From Chloroflexota bacterium (GTDB taxonomy: Bacteria > Chloroflexota > Anaerolineae > Anaerolineales > UBA11579): a DNA stretch of 64,000 nucleotides. The stretch covers positions 558,001-622,000 of the forward strand of contig JABFGG010000001.1 of NCBI GenBank assembly GCA_013112575.1, read 5' to 3'. Within the stretch, counting starts at the first letter, position 1; each line of letters begins with the position of its first letter. Below the pieces are notes generated by a model, which did not search any database, was not told where the DNA came from, and saw nothing but the letters and a program-made list of their open reading frames with translations. Below, piece after piece: positions 52,008-60,682 of the stretch. The position numbers were made by a program, and so were the translations under genes.

Positions 52008-52038
52008 AAAGAGGCTGGCAACAAATGCCAGCCTCTTT
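52008..52038. terminator. Bidirectional terminator
   Basis: AAAGAGGCTGGCA and TGCCAGCCTCTTT form a perfect 13-bp stem with a 5-base loop, placed between convergent genes. Confidence 0.92.
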
Positions 52039-52094
52039 GTATTTCTCGGAGAGGGTTTTGGGTTTTGAAGTCTATTTCAAAATACTCAAGGCGG

Positions 52095-52496
52095 TTATTT
52101 GGCCCGCATGCGATTGTTGCGCTTGTTGTGCTCCACTTCTGCCAGGCCCAATTCTTCCATTAAAGGCGGGATGTACATGCCAAAACGGCCACGGAGGCCC
52201 TTCTTTAAGCCATACCAGCCGCCAAGGGGGTTGTCAGGGGAGCGGCCCCAATACTCTACTGTGCCCTCTTTGGCCTCTGCTTTTTCATCCTTGCTGCCGA
52301 GTTCCATCCAGTCGCCATGTTCTTTGAGCATGGCGTGCAGGTCTGCAAGGGCGCGGTAGTCATAATGTAAAACGGTCTTGCCAACGGTACAAACGATAAT
52401 TTCCACGCCATCTTTCTCGTCCACGTACATTTCATACTCTGAGCTCAGCGGCGGGGTTTGCAATTTCCAGGGGTTGTCTTTGGTTCTTTTTTCCAT
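52095..52496 (-). CDS. DUF6855-like cytoplasmic protein
   Basis: A 133-aa soluble protein. The pattern NPWKLQTPPLSSEYEMYVDE, VGKTVLHYDYRALADLHAML, GDWMELGSKDE and GGWYGLKKGLRGRFGMYIPP matches a small conserved family of unknown function that I associate with DUF6855. It is the last gene of a three-gene minus-strand operon: sigma factor, SRPBCC protein, this gene, with 17 bp to the upstream gene. Confidence 0.72.
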   Translation of the reverse strand: MEKRTKDNPWKLQTPPLSSEYEMYVDEKDGVEIIVCTVGKTVLHYDYRALADLHAMLKEHGDWMELGSKDEKAEAKEGTVEYWGRSPDNPLGGWYGLKKGLRGRFGMYIPPLMEELGLAEVEHNKRNNRMRAK

Positions 52497-52512
52497 CTTT
52501 TATATCCTTTAT

Positions 52513-52995
52513 TTAGTTCTTTGAGCTGCTAATGGTTTCGGCTTCTTTTTTCAGATCTGCGGCAATTTGTTCAAATGATTCATCAAATGAAGGTATGGCC
52601 CTGGCAAAGAGGGGGAAAAGTGGCCCACCAATCCTTTCTGACATCGTAAAAGTGACCTGGCCTGCTTCGCCTTTCTCAATGATATAGGCGCGATTGCCCA
52701 TATTGTCGCCCCAGACCAAACGCTTTTCCGGTTCGAATTCCTTGACCTTCAGCGTAAAGGTCCGTTTGGGGTCCAGGGTGGATTTAAGGGCAATCTGTTC
52801 CCCCTGAACGATTTCCCCTTCCAGGGAGACTACAGTTGAATTCCAGCGCGCGTAATCCGAAGCGTTAGTGAGCAAGGCCCACACGACGGATGGGTCGGCG
52901 TTGATATTAATGTAAACGGATGTCTCGCGGCTGAAAGTCTTTTTGACGGTGGTGGCCTTGCCCTCCTGGGCCATGGATGCTACTGAAGCATTCAT
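52513..52995 (-). CDS. SRPBCC family protein
   Basis: A 160-aa member of the START/Bet v1-like superfamily. After a short N-terminal tail, SVYININADPSVVWALLTNASDYARWNSTVVSLEG opens the helix-grip fold, followed by the beta strands FTLKVKEFEPEKRLVWGDNM and a long C-terminal helix (FEQIAADLKKEAETI). Such proteins bind hydrophobic ligands. It is preceded by AAGGAG and lies 63 bp downstream of the sigma-factor gene, so it may act as its sensor or target. That is an inference from gene order. Confidence 0.88.
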   Translation of the reverse strand: MNASVASMAQEGKATTVKKTFSRETSVYININADPSVVWALLTNASDYARWNSTVVSLEGEIVQGEQIALKSTLDPKRTFTLKVKEFEPEKRLVWGDNMGNRAYIIEKGEAGQVTFTMSERIGGPLFPLFARAIPSFDESFEQIAADLKKEAETISSSKN

Positions 52996-53058
52996 TTTGA
53001 AACTCCTTCTGTTGTTTATCTTTTAGACGATCCGGAGTTCAAAAATGATAGGATTTTT

Positions 53059-53862
53059 TTATTGTCTTTCGGTCAGGTGTTTTTCCATAACCTGGCGGTT
53101 GTGCTCCAGATGGTGCAACTGCAATTCGGCGGCATCCGATTCGAAAGGATCCAGTTCCTGGAGGATCTGCATGCGCAGGGCAAACAGTTCTTCTTTGCTG
53201 CTCTTCTCCGCATCCCTCACCATTTTGATCTTGACCAGTTCTTCCTGCTCTTTCTGTTTGGGGTTAAAGATACCGTTCAATTCCGTGCATTGGTAACAAA
53301 CACCTTCTTTGTTGATCAGTGAGCAGCGGTGATCGAAAACTTCGATCATTTTGCTGCGAGCCACGCGCAAGTAATACTTGACCATGTCGTCCGACTGATC
53401 TATGATCTCGGCAATTTCCTTGACCTTAAAACCATAGACTTCTTTGAGCAACAAGGCGAGGTGTTGTTCCAGTGGCAGGGACTTGGAGACACAGGTGAAA
53501 CAAAAGGAAATATGCTCCTTGATCTCGAACTTGCCTTGCGGTGAGGTTTGCCGAATTTGCATGGCCTGCTGGAAAAAGACTTCGTTACTCAGGGCGGCTT
53601 CCCTGCAAATGTCGGTGACATTCTCCGGCCAGCGCTGTTTAGCCCTGAGCATATCTTTGGTCAGGTTGGAGGCAATGGCGAAAACCCAGGTCTTCAGGGA
53701 GGATTCTCCACGGAAGGTATCGATCTTGGAATGCGCTTTGATGAAGGTTTCCTGCACAATGTCTTCAGCGTCCTGGGCGCTGGCGGTCATACGCAAGATG
53801 AAGGATTTCAGTTCACCCTGGAAGGTCTCGAATTCGGTTGCCAGATTATCAGTTGTCATCAT
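53059..53862 (-). CDS. ECF-type RNA polymerase sigma factor with Cys-containing C-terminal extension
   Basis: A 267-aa extracytoplasmic-function sigma factor. Region 2 covers about residues 12-75 (DAEDIVQETFIKAHSKIDTFRGESSLKTWVFAIASN) and region 4 covers about 135-185 (EQHLALLLKEVYGFKVKEIAEIIDQS...VKYYLRVARSKM). A roughly 80-residue extension then carries Cys in RCSLINKEGVCYQCTELNG. This may bind a metal or form a redox switch, and it replaces an anti-sigma gene, none of which is adjacent. It is first in an operon with an SRPBCC gene and a DUF6855-like gene. Confidence 0.85.
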   Translation of the reverse strand: MMTTDNLATEFETFQGELKSFILRMTASAQDAEDIVQETFIKAHSKIDTFRGESSLKTWVFAIASNLTKDMLRAKQRWPENVTDICREAALSNEVFFQQAMQIRQTSPQGKFEIKEHISFCFTCVSKSLPLEQHLALLLKEVYGFKVKEIAEIIDQSDDMVKYYLRVARSKMIEVFDHRCSLINKEGVCYQCTELNGIFNPKQKEQEELVKIKMVRDAEKSSKEELFALRMQILQELDPFESDAAELQLHHLEHNRQVMEKHLTERQ

Positions 53863-53926
53863 TAGTCGTGGCCTGATTTCTAATTAATAAGGTTGGTTAT
53901 TATACACATTGTCAAAAGCCCCTAAA

Positions 53927-53972
53927 GCGCCCGGACGTTAGTCTATGAGCAACGAACAACCGGGCGCGTTTT
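53927..53972 (-). terminator. Possible terminator after the DUF4349 gene
   Basis: GCGCCCGG (53927-53934) and CCGGGCGC (53960-53967) form an 8-bp GC-only stem over a 25-base loop. On the minus strand it is followed by a loose T-containing stretch. The loop is long for a classical terminator, so this is tentative. Confidence 0.35.
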
Positions 53973-53992
53973 AGTCATATAAGCAGACGAAA

Positions 53993-55018
53993 TTATTCTG
54001 TTTCTTCGGCCTCCGCTTGCCGGGGGTTGATGATGCGCCAGATGACCCAGCCGACGATGATGAAGGGGGCTACGATGGGCAGCACGGCGACGCCCAGCCA
54101 GATGACGATCTCAAATATGTTGCGGTAAGAATTGACAAGCGTATCGCTGGCGCGGTCGAAGACCGGAGACGCCGACCATGGTGTGGCTGTGGGGGTCGGG
54201 GTGGGCGTGGGGGTTGGCGTGGGAGTGGATGTGGCGGTGGGGACAAAGTCAGGCAGCTCTGGCTGTAGGGTAACGGTGATGGTCGAGAAGGCGGCGCGTC
54301 CCTCCAGGAAGTTAATGCGTCCTTTGATCTCCTCGATCTCTTGTTCGATACCGGCGAGTTCGGCATTGACCTCCAGGGCTTCCTGCACGGTCTTGGCCTG
54401 GTCGAGGAATTCGCGGATGCGGGCACTGGTGGCTTCCAGGTTACGCAAACGCGACTCGAGGTCAACGAATTCCTGAGTGACGTCTTCGCCGGAAGCCTGC
54501 TCATCCAACACTTCAACGGCAATGCCACGCAGGCGGCGCAAGGCGTTCTCGAACTGGTACACGGGCACGGAGAAGGTGACGGTGGCGTGTTTGTAGTTCT
54601 CGCCGTACCAGTCCTGGAACCACTCGCGGGAGCTGACGATGTAGCCGCCGTTATCGGCGATGATCTGCGTGAGGCGGTCGATGGCCGTTTCCGTTTCGGC
54701 GACCATCAAAATAATTTCGGCGTTCTTGATGATCTTGCGATCCGCGCCAGGGATGGTGCCCACGATGGTTTCGGCGTCGGTGCGCACCACGGCGTTTGTG
54801 TCGTCTGGTGATTCCTGGGCAGGTTCGGCTTCAGCCTCAAAGCCTATAACTTCTTCCATTGGCTCTTCGGCGGCAGGCTCATCCATTTCCGCGGGAACTT
54901 CGACCTCAACCACGGATAAGTCAGGTTCGAAAGTGGCCGCTCCCGCGCCGCCGCAAGCAGCCAACAATAAGGCCATAAGCAGCAGGGGGAGTAGGGTAAA
55001 GGGTGATCGGTTCTTCAT
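53993..55018 (-). CDS. DUF4349 domain lipoprotein
   Basis: A 341-aa lipoprotein with lipobox LLAAC (about residue 22) and an acidic Glu/Pro-rich linker. It has a DUF4349 region (about 95-250) with a central coiled coil (EFVDLESRLRNLEATSARIREFLDQAKTVQEALEVNAELAGIEQEIEEIKGRINFLEGRAAFSTITV). A Thr-Pro linker (TPTPTPTPTP) and one C-terminal membrane helix (VIWLGVAVLPIVAPFIIVGWVIW) follow. Family members are envelope-associated and of unknown function. AAGGAGG precedes the ATG. Confidence 0.88.
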   Translation of the reverse strand: MKNRSPFTLLPLLLMALLLAACGGAGAATFEPDLSVVEVEVPAEMDEPAAEEPMEEVIGFEAEAEPAQESPDDTNAVVRTDAETIVGTIPGADRKIIKNAEIILMVAETETAIDRLTQIIADNGGYIVSSREWFQDWYGENYKHATVTFSVPVYQFENALRRLRGIAVEVLDEQASGEDVTQEFVDLESRLRNLEATSARIREFLDQAKTVQEALEVNAELAGIEQEIEEIKGRINFLEGRAAFSTITVTLQPELPDFVPTATSTPTPTPTPTPTPTATPWSASPVFDRASDTLVNSYRNIFEIVIWLGVAVLPIVAPFIIVGWVIWRIINPRQAEAEETE

Positions 55019-55453
55019 GAAATACCTCCTTGTATGGTATTTGGCGTGTGTGCCAAAGACGCTGGGAGGTGGGGTTTGGTTCCCGACTCAACCGCTAAGC
55101 GGTTGAGTTTTTAAGTTTGCTGCGCAAACTTTATGACTTACGAAGGTATTGTGTGCATCACCTTCAGGAAGTGCCCGAAATCTTGGTTTGCTTTTTCTGT
55201 TTCTGCTTAGGGTTTTGCATAGCAAAATCTACGAATATTAAGAAGTCCAAAGTCATCTACATTTCCTGATAACTTTTTTGGCGATTCCCTCGTTATACAA
55301 GTGATAGAATTCACATTGTTTTGTGAAGGCACGAGCCCAACCAGAGAGAGATTGCGCTTGGTACTCCACACTACGAACGTTGTAGCCAGGGTTTTCAAGT
55401 AGATAGTTTCCCGAGAAGTTTGCATGGGCTTTGTTCCTTCGAGGAGGAATATG
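55019..55453. other. 435-bp gap with tandem hairpins
   Basis: Family-B twin hairpins are present: ACTCAACCGCT-a-AGCGGTTGAGT (55086-55108) and AAGTTTGC-tgc-GCAAACTT (55113-55131). The remainder is AT-rich and shows no convincing gene on either strand; an open frame antisense in 55207-55587 overlaps the next gene's start and lacks a recognisable protein. Confidence 0.6.
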
Positions 55454-56545
55454 ATGCTCAAGCGCTTGTTTACCCCCCTGGGCTTCCCATTAATTATCAT
55501 CATCTTCATAATAGCCGGCTGTTCCGGCGCGGTCCCGTCAGAGGGGACGCACGTATGGATCGATGTGCCCATCGATGGACTGACCATTCCCGTGGATCAG
55601 CCCATCCACATTGAGGGCCATGCCGCCAGTTCGGAGGGTTTGGCACAAGTAGAGATATGGATCGATGGGGCCTTGACCCACAGCATTGACACTACCAGTG
55701 TGGCGGACGAATTGGTCTACTACAACCATTCATGGACACCCCCCGGGATGGGCCATTACACGATCCAGGCGATGGCCATCGGCGCTTCCGGTACGGCCAG
55801 TGAAGCGGATTTCGTGCGTGTGCTGGTGGGGGACGTGGTCTCACCAACCCCTGTTGATGAAGAAGATGCGGATAAAGAGCCGACACCCACGCCAACTGAA
55901 GTAGTGGAAGAAGAAATGCCAGCCACAACCGTTGAACTGTGGGTGGAACCGGCGGAAGTGCAGGCCGGGGAATGTGCCAATATCTACTGGCGGGTAGAGA
56001 ACGCCCAGTCGGTCAGATTAGGCAATTCGGAAGTGCCTGCTGAAGGACACTATGAAGCCTGCCACTGCAGCAACGAACTCTACCGGCTGACCGTGACTGA
56101 CCTGGATGGCGCAGAAGAAGAGCACCAGGCCATCATCCAGGTGACGGGCTCGTGTGATGCTGCCCCTGAAGAAGGCGAGGAGCCGCCCCCTGACGACAGC
56201 GACCCGCCTCCCCCCAGTACTGATACAACAGCCCCACCCGCTCCCACACTCAATAGTCCCTCGAATGGGTCCGACCTGGGCTGTGTGAGCAGCACGGCCC
56301 TGAGTTGGAGCGCGGTTTCTGACGAAAGTGGCATTGCTGAGTATCGCATTGAAGTGCAGCGGCATGCCGGGGATAACAACTGGAGTACAGCACCTGGCAC
56401 CCCACTTAGCGGCCTTGGTTCCACAAGCACGAGCATCAGCGTGGAATGTGGCTGGACCTACCGCTGGCGCGTGCAGGCTGTTGATGGCGCGGGTAACGTG
56501 GGGGCCTGGTCCGGCTGGTTCCAATTTAACGTACCTTTGATCTAG
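55454..56545 (+). CDS. Lipoprotein with Ig-like and FN3-like domains
   Basis: 363 aa from ATG 55454, six bases behind AGGAGG (an ATG three bases earlier is too close). The signal peptide ends in lipobox IIAGC (Cys23). A first Ig-like domain (about 30-125) reads HVWIDVPIDGLTIPVDQPIHIEG. It is followed by a Glu/Pro-Thr linker, a second beta domain with two Cys pairs (VELWVEPAEVQAGECANIYWRVENA), an acidic Pro-rich linker and a final FN3-like domain (about 270-363, LSWSAVSDESGIAEYRIEVQ). It is a cell-surface scaffold protein that lies ten bases before the next large surface protein. Confidence 0.82.
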   Translation: MLKRLFTPLGFPLIIIIFIIAGCSGAVPSEGTHVWIDVPIDGLTIPVDQPIHIEGHAASSEGLAQVEIWIDGALTHSIDTTSVADELVYYNHSWTPPGMGHYTIQAMAIGASGTASEADFVRVLVGDVVSPTPVDEEDADKEPTPTPTEVVEEEMPATTVELWVEPAEVQAGECANIYWRVENAQSVRLGNSEVPAEGHYEACHCSNELYRLTVTDLDGAEEEHQAIIQVTGSCDAAPEEGEEPPPDDSDPPPPSTDTTAPPAPTLNSPSNGSDLGCVSSTALSWSAVSDESGIAEYRIEVQRHAGDNNWSTAPGTPLSGLGSTSTSISVECGWTYRWRVQAVDGAGNVGAWSGWFQFNVPLI

Positions 56546-56555
56546 GAAGATGGCG

Positions 56556-59500
56556 ATGAATAAAAATAAACGTTTTGGTTGTATCCTGATTGCAGTGCTG
56601 CTTGGCGGCGTGCTACTCGTAGCTGCATTTGTGGGTGGCTCACTGGTCTTCACCGGTCAGACAGCAGCGGCATCGCAGCCTCTTGTGTTGATCCACAGCC
56701 CGCTCAATCACGAAGAATTCAATTCTGGCGAGGGGCTCATTATGCATGCCACGGCCCGCTCTAAAGCCAATCTGACCCACATCGAACTGTGGGCAGATAA
56801 CGAACTGGTACACACTGAGCATGCGCCTGAAGGCGAAGCGGCTTCGCCGCTGGTCTTGAGCCGGGGCTGGGAGGCTGCCACCCTGGGTAAACACACCCTG
56901 GTGGTGCGCGCTTTCTCTACCATCGGTGCTGCGGGGCAAGCCAGCGTGGTCGTTAATGTAGTTGAAAGCGATGTGGCCCAACTGACCGCCCCCTACATCG
57001 TGCAAGAAGGGGACACTGTTGAGTCGATCGCTGCTGGTACGGGCATTAGCACGGATGAGTTGATCGAGAACAATCCCGATTTAGGTTCGGGGCTACCTAC
57101 AGGTGGGGAAGTGGTAGATATCCCAGTCAGCGATGGGCCATCTGGAAGCGGCCTGCCACCTGTCGATGAACCCGAAGCAGATGATGAAACCCCGCCGGAC
57201 CCGCATGGAGAGGCTCCCAGCAGTGGATTTGATTTCCCGCTCCTGATCCTGGAGTTCATCGACCCGGAACCCGAGGAGCTTTACGGGTTGCGCGTTGAGG
57301 CGTTGACCCTGGAAGCGGATGCAGCCTACGAAAGCCTGCATTGTTACGTGAGCATGGCCGAACGCACACCGCAATGGTATCCCGATCGCGATGGTGACCA
57401 GACCACCGACGAATCCTTTGATCCCCTGGGTGGGACGGCCTGGGACGTGGCCGCGCACCTCTCCAGTTTCTCCGCTCCGCTGTTCCCCTGGCCTTCCAAC
57501 CAGGAGTTACCCTTGGAGGTCAACTGTGTGGGTATCACCGGGGGCGGCACGGATGCCGTTGAATTGGGGCAGGTGGCCTTGTCTGTGCCTCCCGAGGATT
57601 GGGATGGCGTTATCCGTCAGGCGACCAGCAGCGACGGTGAGGGTGGCTTTACTCTCGGCTATCGCATTAGCCAGGAGGAGATCCACTTCCTCGACCTGAA
57701 TCCCGACATGGCGCGCCCCACGAATTTGTGGATCGATTACGAACACTCTTTCCTGCACTGGTCTTACCAGCCCAACACCGACCCCGAGCCTGAGGAGCCC
57801 ATCGACGGTTTCCTGGTGTTCATCAATGAAACGCTGGTTTTTACCGTGCCTGCGGAGGAGCGCTTTACACCCCTGCCGGATGCCTGGCTGCACCCGCCCT
57901 GTGGCGATGACTACATCATTACCATGCGGGCCTATCATCATCCCTACCCCGAGGGCGACTATTCCTACCCTTCGTCGGGCCTGGAAGTGTCCTCCGGCGA
58001 GCTAGGTGATGAAAGCTGCAACACGGAATTCGTGGTGACCTTCACGCGCCTGACCACCAGCCCTGACCTGCCTGAAGACCCCTGGCCAAACAACTGGGCA
58101 CACGCCGTAGGGCCTATCTATGGGAGCTTTTTTGCCAATGACCAGAGCGTGGACTTTGAGTATCACTACCTGATCCCTGACTTCTCCTATGAAGGCAGCC
58201 ACCTGACTTCGGGGGCGGCAGCGCAGGTGGTGGTAGAGGTACCTCCAGAAGAAATCCTCAATGTGGGTTTCAACATCATTGATGAGGAAGATGGGGTGGA
58301 CGAACTGCTGTGCTGGAGCAACAGAACACACCGCTACGATGAATTATTCTACGGCTTCCAGGAATTCGTCACCATCGATCCCGTATGCAACCTGTATTAC
58401 ACCGTGCAGCACGTGACCGACTCACCCGGCGGGGCCGGAGAGGGCAGCCTGCCCTTGCCCTGGCTGGAGCTGGTGGACGTCACAGTTGCGCCCACAGGTC
58501 GTTTGCAGATCCATCTGCACAACACGGGCACTGCAGCCTGGTCCACCCGCGATATCGAAATCGAGGTCACGCGCCATTCGGGGGAACCGATCGGCACGAT
58601 CCGGCGGGGGCTGCAACTGGCGGTTGGCGAAACCATCATCATCGAAGACGTCAACATTGCCCCCGAGCACCCGCAGGATGTGTGTGTGACATTAGATCCA
58701 AATGACGAAGTGTTGGAACTGTACGAACACACCGATACACGGATACATAACCCTTACTGTTTGCCTTTACCTGATATGACCATCACCGACGCTCGCTTCG
58801 ATTCGGTCAGCGACAACCTCTACGTGACGGTGCATAACCGCGGCGAGGAGCCCATCGACTATGCTGATGTGGAAATAGGCATCAACTTCGCGGATGGGGA
58901 GACGGCTTTGTTGCCTTTTGAAAGCCATTTGGATGGCAGTATGGCGCCATGGGACTCCTACACGCTAAGCTGGCGCAGGGGCACGGTGCTTGACCGGGAC
59001 AGTATGGCCGAGGGCTATACCATCGTGGCCGATCCGCGCGACCGGCTGGCCGAATCTGATGAAGACAACAATGAGTTCGCTATGCGAGGTTCGAATGAGT
59101 TGAGTGTGTACTGGTTTGGGGTGTGCACGCCCTTGTACGTGGATGGCGGCTTGAACGAGGTCACGGCCCATCTGGACATTTACGCCGGGGGGCAGCTGGT
59201 GGCCTCGTTCACGGCACCACGCATCGAATACCGTTCCAGTTGGGAGGATTATGACGGTGAGACCGAATGTTGGTACAGTGACTATCCTATGAGCTACGAT
59301 CACGTCACCCCTTTCTTCGACATCTCTGGGGACGAGTTGTTGGAGATCCATAGCTACGCAGAGCTGGATGCGCCAGGTTCGCGCCTGGATGGTTCGATTG
59401 GGGGAAGTGTGTTGATCGTGTACCCACATGACCTTTCGATGATCGAGCCTTATGGAACATGTGGCAGCCGTACTGGGCCTGGCGCTCACCGACTGGCGAC

Positions 59501-59588
59501 CGACCCAGACCGCACCTTTGGCCAGTTGGGCGACCCGGGCTACGATCCCTGGTTCAGCTACTTTGCGATATGCCAGATCGAGCGGTGA
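56556..59588 (+). CDS. Large surface protein with Ig-like, LysM and CARDB-like domains
   Basis: 1010 aa from ATG 56556, six bases behind AGGAAG. A start six bases earlier would leave no spacing. One N-terminal membrane helix (residues about 9-32, ILIAVLLGGVLLVAAFVGGSLVF) anchors it. An Ig-like domain, a LysM domain (about 148-190, YIVQEGDTVESIAAGTGISTDELIENN) and a Pro/Asp linker follow. Several beta domains follow, including two CARDB-like modules near residues 635-735 (LVDVTVAPTGRLQIHLHNTGTAAW, then DMTITDARFDSVSDNLYVTVHNRGEEPI). LysM suggests binding to peptidoglycan or chitin-like glycans. It is co-directional with and directly behind the lipoprotein gene. Confidence 0.85.
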   Translation: MNKNKRFGCILIAVLLGGVLLVAAFVGGSLVFTGQTAAASQPLVLIHSPLNHEEFNSGEGLIMHATARSKANLTHIELWADNELVHTEHAPEGEAASPLVLSRGWEAATLGKHTLVVRAFSTIGAAGQASVVVNVVESDVAQLTAPYIVQEGDTVESIAAGTGISTDELIENNPDLGSGLPTGGEVVDIPVSDGPSGSGLPPVDEPEADDETPPDPHGEAPSSGFDFPLLILEFIDPEPEELYGLRVEALTLEADAAYESLHCYVSMAERTPQWYPDRDGDQTTDESFDPLGGTAWDVAAHLSSFSAPLFPWPSNQELPLEVNCVGITGGGTDAVELGQVALSVPPEDWDGVIRQATSSDGEGGFTLGYRISQEEIHFLDLNPDMARPTNLWIDYEHSFLHWSYQPNTDPEPEEPIDGFLVFINETLVFTVPAEERFTPLPDAWLHPPCGDDYIITMRAYHHPYPEGDYSYPSSGLEVSSGELGDESCNTEFVVTFTRLTTSPDLPEDPWPNNWAHAVGPIYGSFFANDQSVDFEYHYLIPDFSYEGSHLTSGAAAQVVVEVPPEEILNVGFNIIDEEDGVDELLCWSNRTHRYDELFYGFQEFVTIDPVCNLYYTVQHVTDSPGGAGEGSLPLPWLELVDVTVAPTGRLQIHLHNTGTAAWSTRDIEIEVTRHSGEPIGTIRRGLQLAVGETIIIEDVNIAPEHPQDVCVTLDPNDEVLELYEHTDTRIHNPYCLPLPDMTITDARFDSVSDNLYVTVHNRGEEPIDYADVEIGINFADGETALLPFESHLDGSMAPWDSYTLSWRRGTVLDRDSMAEGYTIVADPRDRLAESDEDNNEFAMRGSNELSVYWFGVCTPLYVDGGLNEVTAHLDIYAGGQLVASFTAPRIEYRSSWEDYDGETECWYSDYPMSYDHVTPFFDISGDELLEIHSYAELDAPGSRLDGSIGGSVLIVYPHDLSMIEPYGTCGSRTGPGAHRLATDPDRTFGQLGDPGYDPWFSYFAICQIER

Positions 59589-59730
59589 AGTTACCGCGCA
59601 GGGCCATTAGGGGGGTGGCCCTGTAGATTTTATTGGGGAAGTGTAATAAGGGGGCATACTGACATTATTTCCGTTTGCCTGTACAATCCCCTGCCTACAA
59701 AAAAGACATGCTTTCAAGCAAGGTTGGAAA

Positions 59731-60153
59731 ATGTACCAAATGCGGGTAAAAGAGATGCGAACAAGATGGAAAGTGTTAGTGGTTATATTGGGTGGTGCAG
59801 CCCTTTGTCTCGCCACACTTCTACTGTCCGCCTTCTCATTAGATAATTATCATTACCCCAATGCTCAAAGAGTCGACGGTTGTGGCACGTCAGGGTTTTC
59901 TGAATTTTTAAATACACTGCGATTTGATTATTCGAATTGTTATGAGGTTGCAGCTGATCCAGATGATGTAAATACATGGTACAGATCGGCAGGATGGATA
60001 CATTTTGGGAAAGGGGACGGTGGTGGTCTTAGATTGGACATTGGACCATTTTGCTACAGTTTCCAAAAAATCTACATGATAAATGATGTAAAAGACAATT
60101 TGCTTAGCCTCCGCCATTACTTCATTATGTATATAGGTTTATGCACCAGGTAG
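59731..60153 (+). CDS. Small anchored protein, first of a tandem paralog pair
   Basis: 140 aa. One N-terminal membrane helix (VLVVILGGAALCLATLLLSAF) follows a basic start, then an outside domain with conserved Cys (GCGTSG, SNCYEVAAD, GPFCYSF). It is highly similar to the next gene throughout, including identical stretches MRTRWKV, LDNYHYPNA and GKGDGGGLRLDIGPFCYSF. No family is recognised. A start at the internal MRTRW (59755), shared with the paralog, is also possible. Confidence 0.7.
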   Translation: MYQMRVKEMRTRWKVLVVILGGAALCLATLLLSAFSLDNYHYPNAQRVDGCGTSGFSEFLNTLRFDYSNCYEVAADPDDVNTWYRSAGWIHFGKGDGGGLRLDIGPFCYSFQKIYMINDVKDNLLSLRHYFIMYIGLCTR

Positions 60154-60159
60154 GATTGG

Positions 60160-60600
60160 ATGAGTATCCAAATACGCGGAAAAGAGATGCGAACAAGATG
60201 GAAAGTATTGTTGGTAGTTTTGGGCATTGCTGCTCTTTGTTCTGCCACACTTCTCCTCTCAGTGATTTCACTAGATAATTACCATTATCCAAACGCCGAA
60301 CGAATCGCGGGGTGTGGGACGTCAGGAGTTTCTGAATTATCGTATACTCTTCGATTTAACCATTCAAATTGTTATGAGGTGGCAGCTGATTGGGATGTTG
60401 TACACTCATGGTACGAATCAGCAGGATGGATACATACTGGGAAAGGGGACGGAGGTGGTCTTAGATTGGACATTGGACCATTTTGCTACAGCTTTAAAAA
60501 ACTATATTACATCGCTCAACAAGAAGATGATCTGCTAACGCTTTATCATTACTTCGGTACCCATATAGGTTTATGTGGTGTGGATAATAAGAAAGGCTGA
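60160..60600 (+). CDS. Small anchored protein, second of a tandem paralog pair
   Basis: 146 aa, clearly a duplicate of the preceding gene, with the same membrane helix and Cys pattern. The two differ mainly in the region after SNCYEVAAD and in the C-terminus (this copy ends GVDNKKG). They are only six bases apart, so they should be co-transcribed. The conserved GKGDGGGLRLDIGP motif is the most useful search key. Confidence 0.7.
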   Translation: MSIQIRGKEMRTRWKVLLVVLGIAALCSATLLLSVISLDNYHYPNAERIAGCGTSGVSELSYTLRFNHSNCYEVAADWDVVHSWYESAGWIHTGKGDGGGLRLDIGPFCYSFKKLYYIAQQEDDLLTLYHYFGTHIGLCGVDNKKG

Positions 60601-60644
60601 GTTTTAGCTTAACGTCCTAACTTCTCTAAATCTAGAGCACAATC

Positions 60645-60673
60645 CTGACATTTGTTCTAATATCAATTACAAT
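60645..60673 (+). promoter_or_regulatory. Promoter of the UvrD-like helicase gene
   Basis: CTGACA (60645-60650) and TACAAT (60668-60673) are separated by exactly 17 bp. The ATG at 60683 follows after nine bases without a ribosome site, so the transcript is probably leaderless. Confidence 0.75.
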
Positions 60674-60682
60674 CCCACCCGT

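Noticed and set aside
55207-55587. Antisense open frame before the Ig-domain lipoprotein gene
   Set aside because: It overlaps the start of a clear signal-peptide gene on the other strand, has no ribosome site and matches no family.
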